Part shown: one piece after another, positions 7,768-16,458 of the stretch
How positions within the stretch are numbered: position 1 is the stretch's first letter
How the letters are laid out: each line of letters starts with the position of its first letter
Assembly: GCA_947464275.1 (NCBI GenBank)
Contig: CANHVU010000010.1
Location: 1-64,000, forward strand
Direction of reading: 5' to 3'
Length of the DNA stretch: 64,000 bases
Source of the DNA: Bacteroidota bacterium
Lineage (GTDB): Bacteria > Bacteroidota > Bacteroidia > UKL13-3
The notes under the pieces: generated by a model
What the model saw: only the letters and a program-made list of their open reading frames with translations
Databases searched by the model: none
What the model was told of the DNA's origin: nothing
Made by a program: the position numbers and the translations under genes

Positions 7768-9003
7768 ATGAAGGCAGAAATTATAACGATTGGTGATGAA
7801 TTATTAATAGGTCAAGTAATAGATACAAATAGTGCATGGATTGGTCAACATCTGAATTCACTGGGCATTAGCCTATATCAACGGACTGCTTGTGGTGATA
7901 ACAAAGAACAAATATTAGCATGTTTAAATGATGCATCACTTCGCAGTGATATAATAATTTTAACAGGTGGTTTAGGTCCTACCAAAGATGATATTACAAA
8001 GAAAACTTTATGTGAATATTTTAATACATCATTAGTTATAGATGAGAAAGTACTTGAATGGGTTACTCGAATTTTTAGAGTAAGAAAAATGCCTATGTTA
8101 GATATTAATTTACAACAAGCACAAGTACCATCAAATTGTAAAACATTATGGAATAGAAGTGGAACAGCACCAGGCATGTGGTTTGATATTAATAATAAAA
8201 TTTTTATATCTCTTCCAGGTGTACCTTTTGAAATGAAAGTTATTTTTGAAGAAGAAGTAACCCCTTTATTGAAACAAAAATTTGAACTACCATTCATATA
8301 CCATAGAACATTACAAACTTGTTCTATTGGTGAAAGTTTTTTAGCTGAAAAAATTAAGGATATAGAGAACGAATTACCTAGCCATATAAAATTGGCTTAC
8401 TTGCCATCAGTTGGTGCTGTAAGACTTAGACTAAGTGCCTATGGTAATAACGAAGAGCAATTAATTAATGAAGTTAATGTAATTTGTAATAAAATGTATG
8501 AAAATATTGGTGAATATATTTTTGGTGAAAACAATGATTCATTAAGTGAGGTAGTTGGAAATTTATTAAAGCAAAAAAACAAAACATTAGCTACTGCAGA
8601 AAGTTGTACCGGAGGTTTTATTGCACATCAAATAACTTCTATACCTGGTAGCTCTAAATATTTTATTGGGAGCATCATTAGTTATGATAATAAAATTAAA
8701 CAACAGGAACTAAATGTAACCAATGATACTTTATTAAATGATGGTGCAGTTAGTGAAGAGTGTGTTAAACAAATGTCTATTGCAATTCTAAATAAATTTG
8801 GTGTTGATTATGCTATTGCCACAAGCGGAATTGCAGGACCTGATGGAGGCACAGATGAAAAACCTGTTGGCACTGTATGGATTGCAATTGCAAGTAAACA
8901 TGAAGTAATAACAAAAAAATTTAATATGGGTGATAACCGGGAACGAACTATTTTAAGAACTAGTTTGATGGCATTGGATATGCTAAGAAAGATGATTCTA
9001 TAA
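7768..9003 (+). CDS. CinA-family protein (NMN deamidase / competence-damage protein)
   Basis: This 411-residue protein has the full two-domain CinA layout. An N-terminal MoaB/COG1058 domain begins AEIITIGDELLIGQVIDTN and carries TGGLGPTKDD. The C-terminal domain carries ATAESCTGGFIAHQI and ATSGIAGPDGG, typical of nicotinamide-mononucleotide deamidases (PncC), which recycle NMN released by NAD-dependent DNA ligase. Some CinA proteins also act as ADP-ribose pyrophosphatases. Length is usual for the family. It stands alone, converging on the SDR gene. Confidence 0.95.
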   Translation: MKAEIITIGDELLIGQVIDTNSAWIGQHLNSLGISLYQRTACGDNKEQILACLNDASLRSDIIILTGGLGPTKDDITKKTLCEYFNTSLVIDEKVLEWVTRIFRVRKMPMLDINLQQAQVPSNCKTLWNRSGTAPGMWFDINNKIFISLPGVPFEMKVIFEEEVTPLLKQKFELPFIYHRTLQTCSIGESFLAEKIKDIENELPSHIKLAYLPSVGAVRLRLSAYGNNEEQLINEVNVICNKMYENIGEYIFGENNDSLSEVVGNLLKQKNKTLATAESCTGGFIAHQITSIPGSSKYFIGSIISYDNKIKQQELNVTNDTLLNDGAVSEECVKQMSIAILNKFGVDYAIATSGIAGPDGGTDEKPVGTVWIAIASKHEVITKKFNMGDNRERTILRTSLMALDMLRKMIL

Positions 9004-9035
9004 TTCTATATTTTAGTTTATAAACTATAGTTGAT

Positions 9036-9689
9036 TTATAAATCTAGCATTTGTTTATTACTAATGATTTGAGTCCCTTTTTTATGATTTGTACTTGCTA
9101 GCCAAAACATTGCTTTAGCTACTTGTTGGCTTTCAATTGCTGCATATTTTTTCATACTTCCAAACATCAGTTTTGATATTGGTTTCATAATAATTTGCAT
9201 GATTTTTTCACCTAACCTAAATTCATTTCTATTGCCTAATAACAAGGAAGGACGAAATATATAAAAGGAGTTGAAACCAACTTTACTAATGGCTTCTTCC
9301 AATTCACCTTTCACTTGATTATAAAAAATTTTAGACTTTGAATTAGCTCCTAAAGCTGATACTAAAAAAAAGTTTTTCGATCCTTTTTTATGCGTTTCTT
9401 TTGCTAAGTTTAAACAGTAATCATAATCAACTTTTTTAAACGCTTCTTGTGAACCTGCCTTTCTGATTGTAGTTCCTAAACAACAAAATACATCATCGGC
9501 TTTTAAATTATCTGCTATTAAAGGTAGGTTATCAAAATCAATAATTACTTGAACCAATTTTGGTGAATGGAAAGGAATTTCTTTTCGAACCAAAGCAATT
9601 ATTTTATCATATACCTCGCTTTCTATTAAATTGAATAATAACTGCTTTCCAATTAATCCTGTTGCGCCTGCTATAATTGCCGTTTTCAT
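9036..9689 (-). CDS. Atypical SDR (HTATIP2/TIP30-like) NAD(P)-binding protein
   Basis: The 217-residue protein opens with the Rossmann motif AIIAGATGLIGKQLL, then has CCLGTTIRKAGSQEAFKKVDYDY and FFLVSALGANSKSKIFYNQVKGELE. The latter places Ser and the YxxxK-like YNQVK where extended or atypical SDRs bind cofactor. It is a cytosolic oxidoreductase-like protein; the substrate is unknown. Homologues are often labelled NAD-dependent epimerase or semialdehyde dehydrogenase without proof. The gene is monocistronic and converges on cinA. Confidence 0.8.
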   Translation of the reverse strand: MKTAIIAGATGLIGKQLLFNLIESEVYDKIIALVRKEIPFHSPKLVQVIIDFDNLPLIADNLKADDVFCCLGTTIRKAGSQEAFKKVDYDYCLNLAKETHKKGSKNFFLVSALGANSKSKIFYNQVKGELEEAISKVGFNSFYIFRPSLLLGNRNEFRLGEKIMQIIMKPISKLMFGSMKKYAAIESQQVAKAMFWLASTNHKKGTQIISNKQMLDL

Positions 9690-9801
9690 TATATTATATC
9701 CGTTTAAAATTATTTACAAATAAAAGTGAAAATATTTAAGAAACACTTTTCAATTTATGAATGTATAAATTTATAATTGCATCAATTAATAAAATAAAAC
9801 T

Positions 9802-10593
9802 ATGGCAAACAATCATGAAATAGACTACCGTTTATTTGGTAGCGAAATGCAATGTGTAGAAATTGAATTAGACCCCAACGAAACTGTTATGGCAGAGCCT
9901 GGCAGCTTCATGATGATGAATGATGGTGTTCAAATGCAAACTATTTTTGGAGATGGTAGTCAAGATAACGGAGGAATGTTAGGCAAATTATTTAGTGCAG
10001 GTAAACGACTACTAACTGGTGAAAGTTTATTTATGACAGCTTATACCAATATGGGGCAAGGAAAAAAGCAAGTAACTTTTGCAGCACCTTATCCAGGTAA
10101 AATTATTCCTTTAGATCTTATGCGTTTAGGTGGTAGAATAATTTGTCAAAAAGATTCATTTTTATGTGCAGCAAAAGGTGTTGCAGTTGGAATTGAATTT
10201 CAAAAAAAATTAGGTACTGGTTTATTTGGAGGCGAAGGTTTTATCATGCAAAAACTAGAAGGAGATGGAATGTGTTTTGTTCATGCTGGTGGACATGTGG
10301 AAGAACGAGAATTATTCCCTGGTGAAATGTTGAAAATAGATACAGGATGTATTGTTGCGTTTACAAAAGATGTTGACTATGATATTCAATTTGTAGGTGG
10401 AATAAAAAATACACTTTTTGGCGGAGAAGGAGTATTTTATGCTACCTTACGTGGTCCTGGTAAAGTTTGGATACAAACATTACCAATTAGTCGTTTGGCT
10501 GGTAGAATACTACAATATGGAACTCGTGGCGGTAAAGAACAAGGTAGCATTTTAGGCGGACTTGGCAACTTGCTTGACGGAGATGGGTTTTAA
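9802..10593 (+). CDS. TIGR00266/AIM24 family protein
   Basis: A 263-residue soluble protein of the AIM24/TIGR00266 family, a beta-rich double fold of unknown biochemical role. Motifs seen are MAEPGSFMMMNDGVQMQT near residue 32, a Gly-rich GEGFIMQKLEGDGMCFVHAGG in the middle, FTKDVDYDIQFVGG and the closing GGLGNLLDGDGF. There is no signal peptide. An intrinsic terminator follows, so it is a single-gene unit. Confidence 0.85.
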   Translation: MANNHEIDYRLFGSEMQCVEIELDPNETVMAEPGSFMMMNDGVQMQTIFGDGSQDNGGMLGKLFSAGKRLLTGESLFMTAYTNMGQGKKQVTFAAPYPGKIIPLDLMRLGGRIICQKDSFLCAAKGVAVGIEFQKKLGTGLFGGEGFIMQKLEGDGMCFVHAGGHVEERELFPGEMLKIDTGCIVAFTKDVDYDIQFVGGIKNTLFGGEGVFYATLRGPGKVWIQTLPISRLAGRILQYGTRGGKEQGSILGGLGNLLDGDGF

Positions 10594-10651
10594 TTAATAT
10601 TTATTTTAAAATTTATAAAATAACTTCAAAAATATTATCAACTCCTTATAT

Positions 10652-10688
10652 AAGCGTAGTTCAAATTCATTTTGGACTGCGCTTTTTT
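10652..10688 (+). terminator. Terminator after the AIM24-family gene
   Basis: AAGCGTAGTTCAAA (10652-10665) pairs with TTTGGACTGCGCTT (10671-10684) using two G-U pairs and is followed by a T run. Confidence 0.75.
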
Positions 10689-10764
10689 TGTGTTGTATTA
10701 AATAACTTTTTTAGCCAATTAAATAGTGTGATTTATTATTATTGCCAAAGGCAAAACAATAAAA

Positions 10765-11124
10765 ATGATAGATAAAATACGAAAGACAGAAAACTTGCAT
10801 GTGGTGTTTTGGCTGTTTAAAGATATGTGTTGGATGATGGAGTATAAAACAGCGGGCGCTTTGCTTATTTTACCTACGTTGGCAATGGCTTTTTATGTGC
10901 TTTATTTATCAAAAAACAAATTAGATTTAATTATAGTAAATGTGGCCATCATTTTTTGGATTTGTGCCAACAGCGCATGGATGCTGAGCGACTTTTACAA
11001 TGATTTACCAAAATCGGTTTCATTACTGTTTTTTATAGCAGGTATTTTAACTATGTTTTTTTATGTTTGGATTGCCTTTATAAAACCTAATTATACAAAA
11101 CAAAATACCGATGACAAACTCTGA
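10765..11124 (+). CDS. Small four-helix membrane protein
   Basis: I do not recognise this 119-residue protein. After a polar start (MIDKIRKTENLHV) it has about four hydrophobic helices (near residues 30-47, 53-71, 80-100) and a polar C-terminus. Its last 14 bases overlap the start of the PolX-like gene in another frame, so the two are translationally linked. A role beside a DNA-repair protein is not evident. Confidence 0.7.
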   Translation: MIDKIRKTENLHVVFWLFKDMCWMMEYKTAGALLILPTLAMAFYVLYLSKNKLDLIIVNVAIIFWICANSAWMLSDFYNDLPKSVSLLFFIAGILTMFFYVWIAFIKPNYTKQNTDDKL

Positions 11125-12781
11125 TATAGCCGATTTATTTAAGCTTTTTGCCGATTTAAGCGAACTTCATGGCGCCAATCCTTTTAAAATCAAACAATTT
11201 AGCAATGCCTATTTTAGGATTGATAAAATGATAAATCCTTTGGAGGGTTTAACCATTCCTGAATTAGAAAAAATAGAAGGAATTGGTAAAGGAATAGCTG
11301 CTAAAATAGATGAAATAAACAAAACAGAAACCTTTACTGAACTGAACGATTTAATAGCTCAAACGCCTGCTGGTGTTATGCAAATGATGCGTATAAAAGG
11401 AATAGGACCTAAAAAAATTGCTATTATTTGGAAAGAGTTAGAAATAGAAGAAATAGGCGAACTACTTTATGCATGTAAAGAAAACAGGTTGGCACAAGCC
11501 AAAGGTTTTGGTTTAAAAACACAGCAAAACGTAATCAATCAAATTGAGTTTATGTATGCCAGTGCCAATAAATTTCATTATGCCAAAGTTGAAAATGCTG
11601 CTTTAAACTTAGTGAAATTATTGGAGCAAAATAGCAGTTTTACCAACGTTTCTATTTGCGGAGCCATGCGCAGAAAATTAGAAGTAATTGATGAAATTGA
11701 AATATTAGTAGCAAGCAATGATGTAAATGCTACAGAAAATAGCTTAGCTCAAATAGATGCTTTAACTGATTTAACTAATAACGACAAAGGATTCAGTGCA
11801 AAATATGAGCAATTTCCTGTTCAAATTTACGCTTGTAATTCACAAACATTTACTTGGGAGTTATTTGAAAAAACTGCTATTCAAGCGCATTTGCAATTGC
11901 TAAACTTAGCTGCTATTGACAAAAACGCCAATTCAGAAAAAGCCATATATCAAAGTATCAATTTGCAGTACATTGAACCTGAAATGCGAGAAGGAACCAA
12001 TGAAGTTAAGTTAGCTGAGCAAAATAAACTTCCTACTTTAATTGAATACAGTGATTTAAAAGGGGCTTTGCATAACCATTCAACTTGGAGTGATGGATTA
12101 AATACCATTGCTGAAATGGCCAAGGCTTGTCAAAAAATGGGTTACAATTATTTTGGTATTGCAGACCATAGCAAAGCTGCATTTTATGCTAATGGATTAA
12201 GCGAAGAACGCATTATTGCGCAGCACGAAGAAGTAGATAAACTGAATGCAAGCAACCCCAAATTTACCATATTTAAAGGAATTGAGTGCGATATTTTATA
12301 CAGTGGTCAACTAGATTACGCTAATGATGTTTTGGCTACATTTGATTATGTGGTGGCTTCGGTTCATAGTATTTTAAAAATGAATGAAGAAAAAGCCATG
12401 AGCAGAATAATTACTGCTATTGAAAATCCTTATACCACTATTTTAGGGCACCCAACTGGCAGGTTATTATTATTACGCGAAGGTTACCCAATTAACCATC
12501 ATAAAATAATTGATGCTTGTGCGGCCAATAATGTAGCCATAGAAATTAATGCCAATCCATACCGATTAGACCTTGATTGGCGCTATATTGATTATGCTTT
12601 AAACAAGGGAATTAAACTATGTATAAACCCTGATGCACATAGTATTGACGGGTTAAAAGACATGTATTACGGAACCTTAATTGGACGTAAAGGTGGCTTA
12701 ACAAAAGAAAATTGTTTAAACGCATTTACCACTGAGGAACTAAAAAATTACTTTAAACAAAAAAATAACACTAATTCATAA
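11111..12781 (+). CDS. PolX-like protein: HhH, degenerate polymerase X and intact PHP domains
   Basis: The 556-residue protein has the layout of bacterial PolX: a helical N-terminal domain with two helix-hairpin-helix motifs (EKIEGIGKGIAAKI near 53, IKGIGPKKIAIIW near 95), a nucleotidyltransferase domain (about 155-300) and a PHP phosphoesterase domain (about 315-550). The PHP metal ligands all seem present: H321, H323, D328, then ADHS, GIECDI, SVHS, GHPTGR and PDAH. In the polymerase domain, the usual GDxD pair reads D-E-I-E at 194-197 and the third aspartate position is Q238. Gap filling by this protein is therefore doubtful, while 3'-5' exonuclease or phosphatase activity is plausible. It follows and overlaps the small membrane-protein gene. 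Confidence 0.9.
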   Translation: MTNSDIADLFKLFADLSELHGANPFKIKQFSNAYFRIDKMINPLEGLTIPELEKIEGIGKGIAAKIDEINKTETFTELNDLIAQTPAGVMQMMRIKGIGPKKIAIIWKELEIEEIGELLYACKENRLAQAKGFGLKTQQNVINQIEFMYASANKFHYAKVENAALNLVKLLEQNSSFTNVSICGAMRRKLEVIDEIEILVASNDVNATENSLAQIDALTDLTNNDKGFSAKYEQFPVQIYACNSQTFTWELFEKTAIQAHLQLLNLAAIDKNANSEKAIYQSINLQYIEPEMREGTNEVKLAEQNKLPTLIEYSDLKGALHNHSTWSDGLNTIAEMAKACQKMGYNYFGIADHSKAAFYANGLSEERIIAQHEEVDKLNASNPKFTIFKGIECDILYSGQLDYANDVLATFDYVVASVHSILKMNEEKAMSRIITAIENPYTTILGHPTGRLLLLREGYPINHHKIIDACAANNVAIEINANPYRLDLDWRYIDYALNKGIKLCINPDAHSIDGLKDMYYGTLIGRKGGLTKENCLNAFTTEELKNYFKQKNNTNS

Positions 12782-12806
12782 AAAAAATAAATAGTTTCGA
12801 AGCGTT

Positions 12807-13298
12807 ATGATTGAAAATTTAATAAACTTAATAAAAGAAAATGCTGGAGATTTAATTGTTAATAATCAAGCAATTGCAAATGAGCACAACGATGCTGCTA
12901 TATCAGAAACAGGAAATTCAATCATAAATGGATTGAAAGCTGAAGTTTCAAAAGGAAATATTGCTGGTTTATCTGATATTTTAAAAACCAATGGAAATTT
13001 AACCAATAACCCTATTGTAGCCAATATTATCAGTGGCCTAGGTAGTAATTTGGTAAGCAAGTTTAATGTAAATCAAACAGATGCAAACCATATTTCTAGC
13101 GAATTGATTCCAAATGTTATGAACCAATTAATTTCTAGAATAAACGACCCTAACGATGATTCATTTAATGTACAAAGTATGTTAAGTAATTTAGGTGGTG
13201 GTGGTTTAAGTGGTATGCTTATAAACATGTTTGGAAATAAAAATAACAGCGAAGAAAAAGGCGGTATCAGCGGAATGTTTAAGAATTTTTTAGGATAA
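12807..13298 (+). CDS. DUF937-like protein
   Basis: This 163-residue protein has short helices and Gly/Asn-rich turns, with a Gly-rich stretch GGGGLSGMLINMFG near the C-terminus. The pattern resembles DUF937/YidB-like proteins of unknown function. There is no signal peptide. It starts 25 bp after polX, so it probably belongs to the same transcript. Confidence 0.6.
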   Translation: MIENLINLIKENAGDLIVNNQAIANEHNDAAISETGNSIINGLKAEVSKGNIAGLSDILKTNGNLTNNPIVANIISGLGSNLVSKFNVNQTDANHISSELIPNVMNQLISRINDPNDDSFNVQSMLSNLGGGGLSGMLINMFGNKNNSEEKGGISGMFKNFLG

Positions 13299-13362
13299 AC
13301 TTTGTAAAGTCAAAGTAAAAATTATATTTGCTAAAGTTCAAAAACAAAAAAATCATTCACTC

Positions 13363-13740
13363 ATGGCTCGTAAACAAGTAATAATTGAATTCCCAATAAA
13401 AGCATCTCCTGCTTTATTATTTAATTATATCAGTACCCCTAGCGGTTTATCGCAATGGTTTTGCAACGATGTAGATATTAGAAATAACACCTATAAATTT
13501 AAATGGGATGGTGAAGAAACTAGTGCCGAATTACTGAAAAAAGTCAATAATAAAAGCATGAAGTTTAAATGGATGAATACTGAAAAAGATGAGTTTTTAG
13601 AATTTGACATTAATGTAGATGAACTTACTGATGATGTAGCTTTAGTAATAACTGATTATGCAGAAGAGGGTGATGAGAAAAATACCATTCAACTTTGGGA
13701 AAGCCAAGTACACGATTTAAAAAGTTGTATTGGCGCCTAA
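13363..13740 (+). CDS. START-like (SRPBCC fold) domain protein
   Basis: This 125-residue single-domain protein begins ARKQVIIEFPIKASPALLFNYISTPSGLSQWFCNDV, the classic opening of AHSA1/START-like hydrophobic-pocket proteins, and ends in a helix (ENTIQLWESQVHDLKSCIGA-type, residues about 105-125). Bacteroidota carry this compact form widely; the ligand is unknown. It lies between the DUF937-like gene (65-bp gap) and an intrinsic terminator, so it probably ends the polX-led cluster. Confidence 0.8.
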   Translation: MARKQVIIEFPIKASPALLFNYISTPSGLSQWFCNDVDIRNNTYKFKWDGEETSAELLKKVNNKSMKFKWMNTEKDEFLEFDINVDELTDDVALVITDYAEEGDEKNTIQLWESQVHDLKSCIGA

Positions 13741-13756
13741 ATTCATACTAAATATT

Positions 13757-13786
13757 AAAAAAAGCTGCATTGTATGCGGCTTTTTT
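13757..13786 (+). terminator. Terminator after the START-like gene
   Basis: AAAAAAGCTGCAT pairs with ATGCGGCTTTTTT around a short TGT loop, ending in a T run. Confidence 0.8.
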
Positions 13787-13834
13787 GCTTTTTAGCCCTT
13801 CAATTCAACTGAAAAATTTTATAATTATTAGCTT

Positions 13835-13862
13835 TTTGAATTTTAAATAAAACCTATCTTCG
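13835..13862 (+). promoter_or_regulatory. Promoter of ffh
   Basis: TTTG at 13835-13838, a 16-bp spacer and TATCTTCG at 13855-13862; the -7 box has C for the third T of TAnnTTTG. The ffh start is 27 bp downstream. Confidence 0.55.
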
Positions 13863-13889
13863 CGCAGCAAAAAAATAATTCCAATACAC

Positions 13890-15218
13890 ATGTTTGAAAG
13901 TTTAAGTAGTAAGTTAGATAAAGCATTTAAAAACCTAAAAGGACAAGGCAAAATTACCGAAATTAATGTTGCCGAAACGGTTAAAGAAATTCGTAAAGCC
14001 TTAATTGATGCCGATGTTAACTACAAAATTGCTAAACAATTTACCGATACGGTTAAAGAAAAAGCTTTAGGTCAAAATGTGCTTACTGCCATTAGCCCAG
14101 GCCAACTATTGGTAAAAATTGTAAGCGATGAATTAACTGAACTTTTAGGTGGTAAAACCGAAAATATTAATACTAGTGGCAATCCAAGTATTATATTAAT
14201 GGCTGGTTTGCAAGGTAGTGGTAAAACTACTCACTCTGCAAAATTGGCTAGCTATTTCAAAAAACAAGGAAAAAGCGTATTACTAGCAGCTGCGGATGTT
14301 TACCGCCCTGCGGCTATTGAGCAATTAAAAGTATTAGGTGAACAAATCGAAGTGCCTGTGTACTTTGAAATGGAAAACAAAAATCCAGTTGAAATTGCCC
14401 AAAATGCAGTAAAAGCTGCAAAAGATGGCAACCACAAAATATTAATTATAGATACTGCAGGTCGATTAAGTATTGACGAAGAAATGATGGCTGAAATTGG
14501 CAATATTAAAGCCACCGTTCAACCACAAGAAATTTTATTTGTTGTTGATTCAATGACGGGTCAAGATGCTGTAAATACTGCAAAAGCATTTAACGATGTA
14601 TTAGATTTTACCGGTGTAATTTTAACCAAATTAGATGGTGATACACGTGGTGGGGCTGCACTTTCAATTAAAACAGTAGTTGAAAAACCTATCAAATTTG
14701 TGGGTATGGGCGAAAAAATGGAAGCCCTTGATGTATTTCACCCGGATAGGATGGCCCAACGTATTTTGGGTATGGGTGATATCGTTACTTTAGTAGAACG
14801 TGCTCAGTCGGTTTTTGATGAAGAAGAAGCTGCTAAAATCCAAAAGAAATTACTTAAAGACCAATTTACGTTTGAAGATTTTTATAGCCAAATTCAGCAA
14901 ATAAAGAAAATGGGTAACCTGAAAGATTTGATGGCTATGATTCCTGGAGTTAGTAAAGCAATCAAAGACATAGATATCAGTGATGATGCATTTAAAGGTA
15001 TTGAGGCTATTATTAACTCAATGACACCCGCTGAACGCAGAACTCCAGATATACTTAATGGAAGCCGTAGAAAACGAGTAGCCGAAGGAAGTGGAACCGA
15101 TATTCAACAAGTAAATCAATTACTGAAACAGTTTGAAGAAATGCGCAAAATGATGCGTACCATGAACAAAATGCAAGGAGCTGGTTTAAGTATGAAAAAC
15201 TTACCATTTAAAAGATAA
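13890..15218 (+). CDS. Signal recognition particle protein Ffh
   Basis: The 442-residue GTPase subunit of SRP binds signal sequences and 4.5S RNA and docks with FtsY for co-translational membrane insertion. The N domain (1-85) is followed by the G domain with P-loop GLQGSGKTTHSAKLA, G3 DTAGR and G4 TKLDGDTRGG, then a Met-rich M domain (about 300-442) ending MRKMMRTMNKMQGAGL. All motifs are intact and the length is standard. It is transcribed alone between its own promoter and terminator. No 4.5S RNA gene is seen nearby. Confidence 0.98.
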   Translation: MFESLSSKLDKAFKNLKGQGKITEINVAETVKEIRKALIDADVNYKIAKQFTDTVKEKALGQNVLTAISPGQLLVKIVSDELTELLGGKTENINTSGNPSIILMAGLQGSGKTTHSAKLASYFKKQGKSVLLAAADVYRPAAIEQLKVLGEQIEVPVYFEMENKNPVEIAQNAVKAAKDGNHKILIIDTAGRLSIDEEMMAEIGNIKATVQPQEILFVVDSMTGQDAVNTAKAFNDVLDFTGVILTKLDGDTRGGAALSIKTVVEKPIKFVGMGEKMEALDVFHPDRMAQRILGMGDIVTLVERAQSVFDEEEAAKIQKKLLKDQFTFEDFYSQIQQIKKMGNLKDLMAMIPGVSKAIKDIDISDDAFKGIEAIINSMTPAERRTPDILNGSRRKRVAEGSGTDIQQVNQLLKQFEEMRKMMRTMNKMQGAGLSMKNLPFKR

Positions 15219-15224
15219 ACCAAT

Positions 15225-15264
15225 AAAAAAGCCTCAAAAAACAAATGTTTTTTGAGGCTTTTTT
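15225..15264. terminator. Bidirectional terminator between ffh and the desaturase gene
   Basis: GCCTCAAAAAACA (15231-15243) pairs exactly with TGTTTTTTGAGGC (15246-15258), with A and T runs outside. It serves two convergent genes. Confidence 0.9.
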
Positions 15265-15280
15265 ATATAAACAATTCAAT

Positions 15281-16261
15281 TTATGCTAAAATCCAATTGA
15301 ATTTATATTCTGTATCAGGTATTTTAATTCTGTCAGCTATTTTAGCCATTCTATCAGGTAAAGCCATCACAAAGTCACGTGCTTTTTCACCATTTTCCTT
15401 CAACCCTGATAATCCTTCAATTTTCCATTCATCAATTAATGAACGCATAATATCAATATAATCGTGAGCTGTATAAACACCTAAACGTTGGGCAGCATCA
15501 CTAAAATTAGAGAAAATCCCTACTTCTTCGCCTAACTGACGTAAACATTGCGAAGGCATTAATATTTTTTTACGCATCATGACTTCAAAAGCCATCATCA
15601 TTTCGTTGGTATCTATTTCAAATATCTTACTTACAAAGGTTTTGTATGCTTTGGCATGTCTTGCTTCATCGGCCGCTACTAACCCACATAATTTTGATAA
15701 AATATTATTTCCTTCTTGTTTAGCCATACTAGCCACCCTGCGGTGTGAAATATTAGTTGCTAATTCTTGAAAACTAGTATACACAAAATTTTTGTAAGGA
15801 TCGTTTGCAGCTCCATTATCAAAACCATCGGCTATTAAATATTGAGTAGAGGCCTCAAATTGGCGCATATCAATTCTACCACATAAGTATAAATAACGAT
15901 TCAATGCATCGCCATGACGGTTTTCTTCGGCACTCCAGCTGCGTAACCATTTCATCCAACCATTATTTTCATATTGGTTGATACCTTGCACACCTGCTAA
16001 CCAAGTTTCATAAGTAGGCAAAGCCTCTTCTGTAATGGTATCAGCTACCAAAACAGCTAAAAAATCATATGACAAATTTTGAGCTTGGTCTTGAATGGTT
16101 TTCAAGTCGGCAATAAAAGTTTTATCTGATGTTAATGGAAGTAATTCAGATGCTTGCCAATTGGTTTCTACAGGTTTTAAATATTCATTATTTATTTCCT
16201 CTACGTTTTTACCAATATGAAGCATCACTTCAGATCTACTTGCACTTAATTGTTGTATCAT
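15281..16261 (-). CDS. Acyl-ACP desaturase (soluble ferritin-like type)
   Basis: The 326-residue protein belongs to the plant-type soluble acyl-ACP desaturases, which put a cis double bond into a fatty acyl chain on acyl carrier protein using a di-iron centre. The iron motifs are visible as SAEENRHGDAL (EExxH) and AADEARHAKAY (DExxH), in the right order and about 85 residues apart. There are no membrane segments, as expected. It has its own well-spaced promoter (16283-16313), and such genes usually tune membrane fluidity. The position of the double bond cannot be read from the sequence. Confidence 0.9.
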   Translation of the reverse strand: MIQQLSASRSEVMLHIGKNVEEINNEYLKPVETNWQASELLPLTSDKTFIADLKTIQDQAQNLSYDFLAVLVADTITEEALPTYETWLAGVQGINQYENNGWMKWLRSWSAEENRHGDALNRYLYLCGRIDMRQFEASTQYLIADGFDNGAANDPYKNFVYTSFQELATNISHRRVASMAKQEGNNILSKLCGLVAADEARHAKAYKTFVSKIFEIDTNEMMMAFEVMMRKKILMPSQCLRQLGEEVGIFSNFSDAAQRLGVYTAHDYIDIMRSLIDEWKIEGLSGLKENGEKARDFVMALPDRMAKIADRIKIPDTEYKFNWILA

Positions 16262-16282
16262 TTAAAAAAATTAATAAGTATG

Positions 16283-16313
16283 CAAGTTTAGCCTAATTAA
16301 TTGTTTTATCAAA
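16283..16313 (-). promoter_or_regulatory. Promoter of the desaturase gene
   Basis: On the minus strand: TTTG (16310-16313), exactly 19 bp, TAAACTTG (16283-16290), one mismatch from the Bacteroidota consensus TTTG-N19-TAnnTTTG. The ATG follows 21 bp later. Confidence 0.65.
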
Positions 16314-16458
16314 ACTAAGTTAATTGATAATAATTTGATGTTTTAACATGATAACATAAAAAATCTTTTTTAAACATTAATTATTGCCTATTATAAAAAA
16401 GCAATTGCATTTACATTCTCAATTCTGATATTCGAGCGTTAATAATTACAATAATTTC

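Noticed and set aside
9003-9036. TAGTTTATAAACTA palindrome between cinA and the SDR gene as a terminator
   Set aside because: It is a pure A/T stem of marginal stability with no clear T run, so it is not called.
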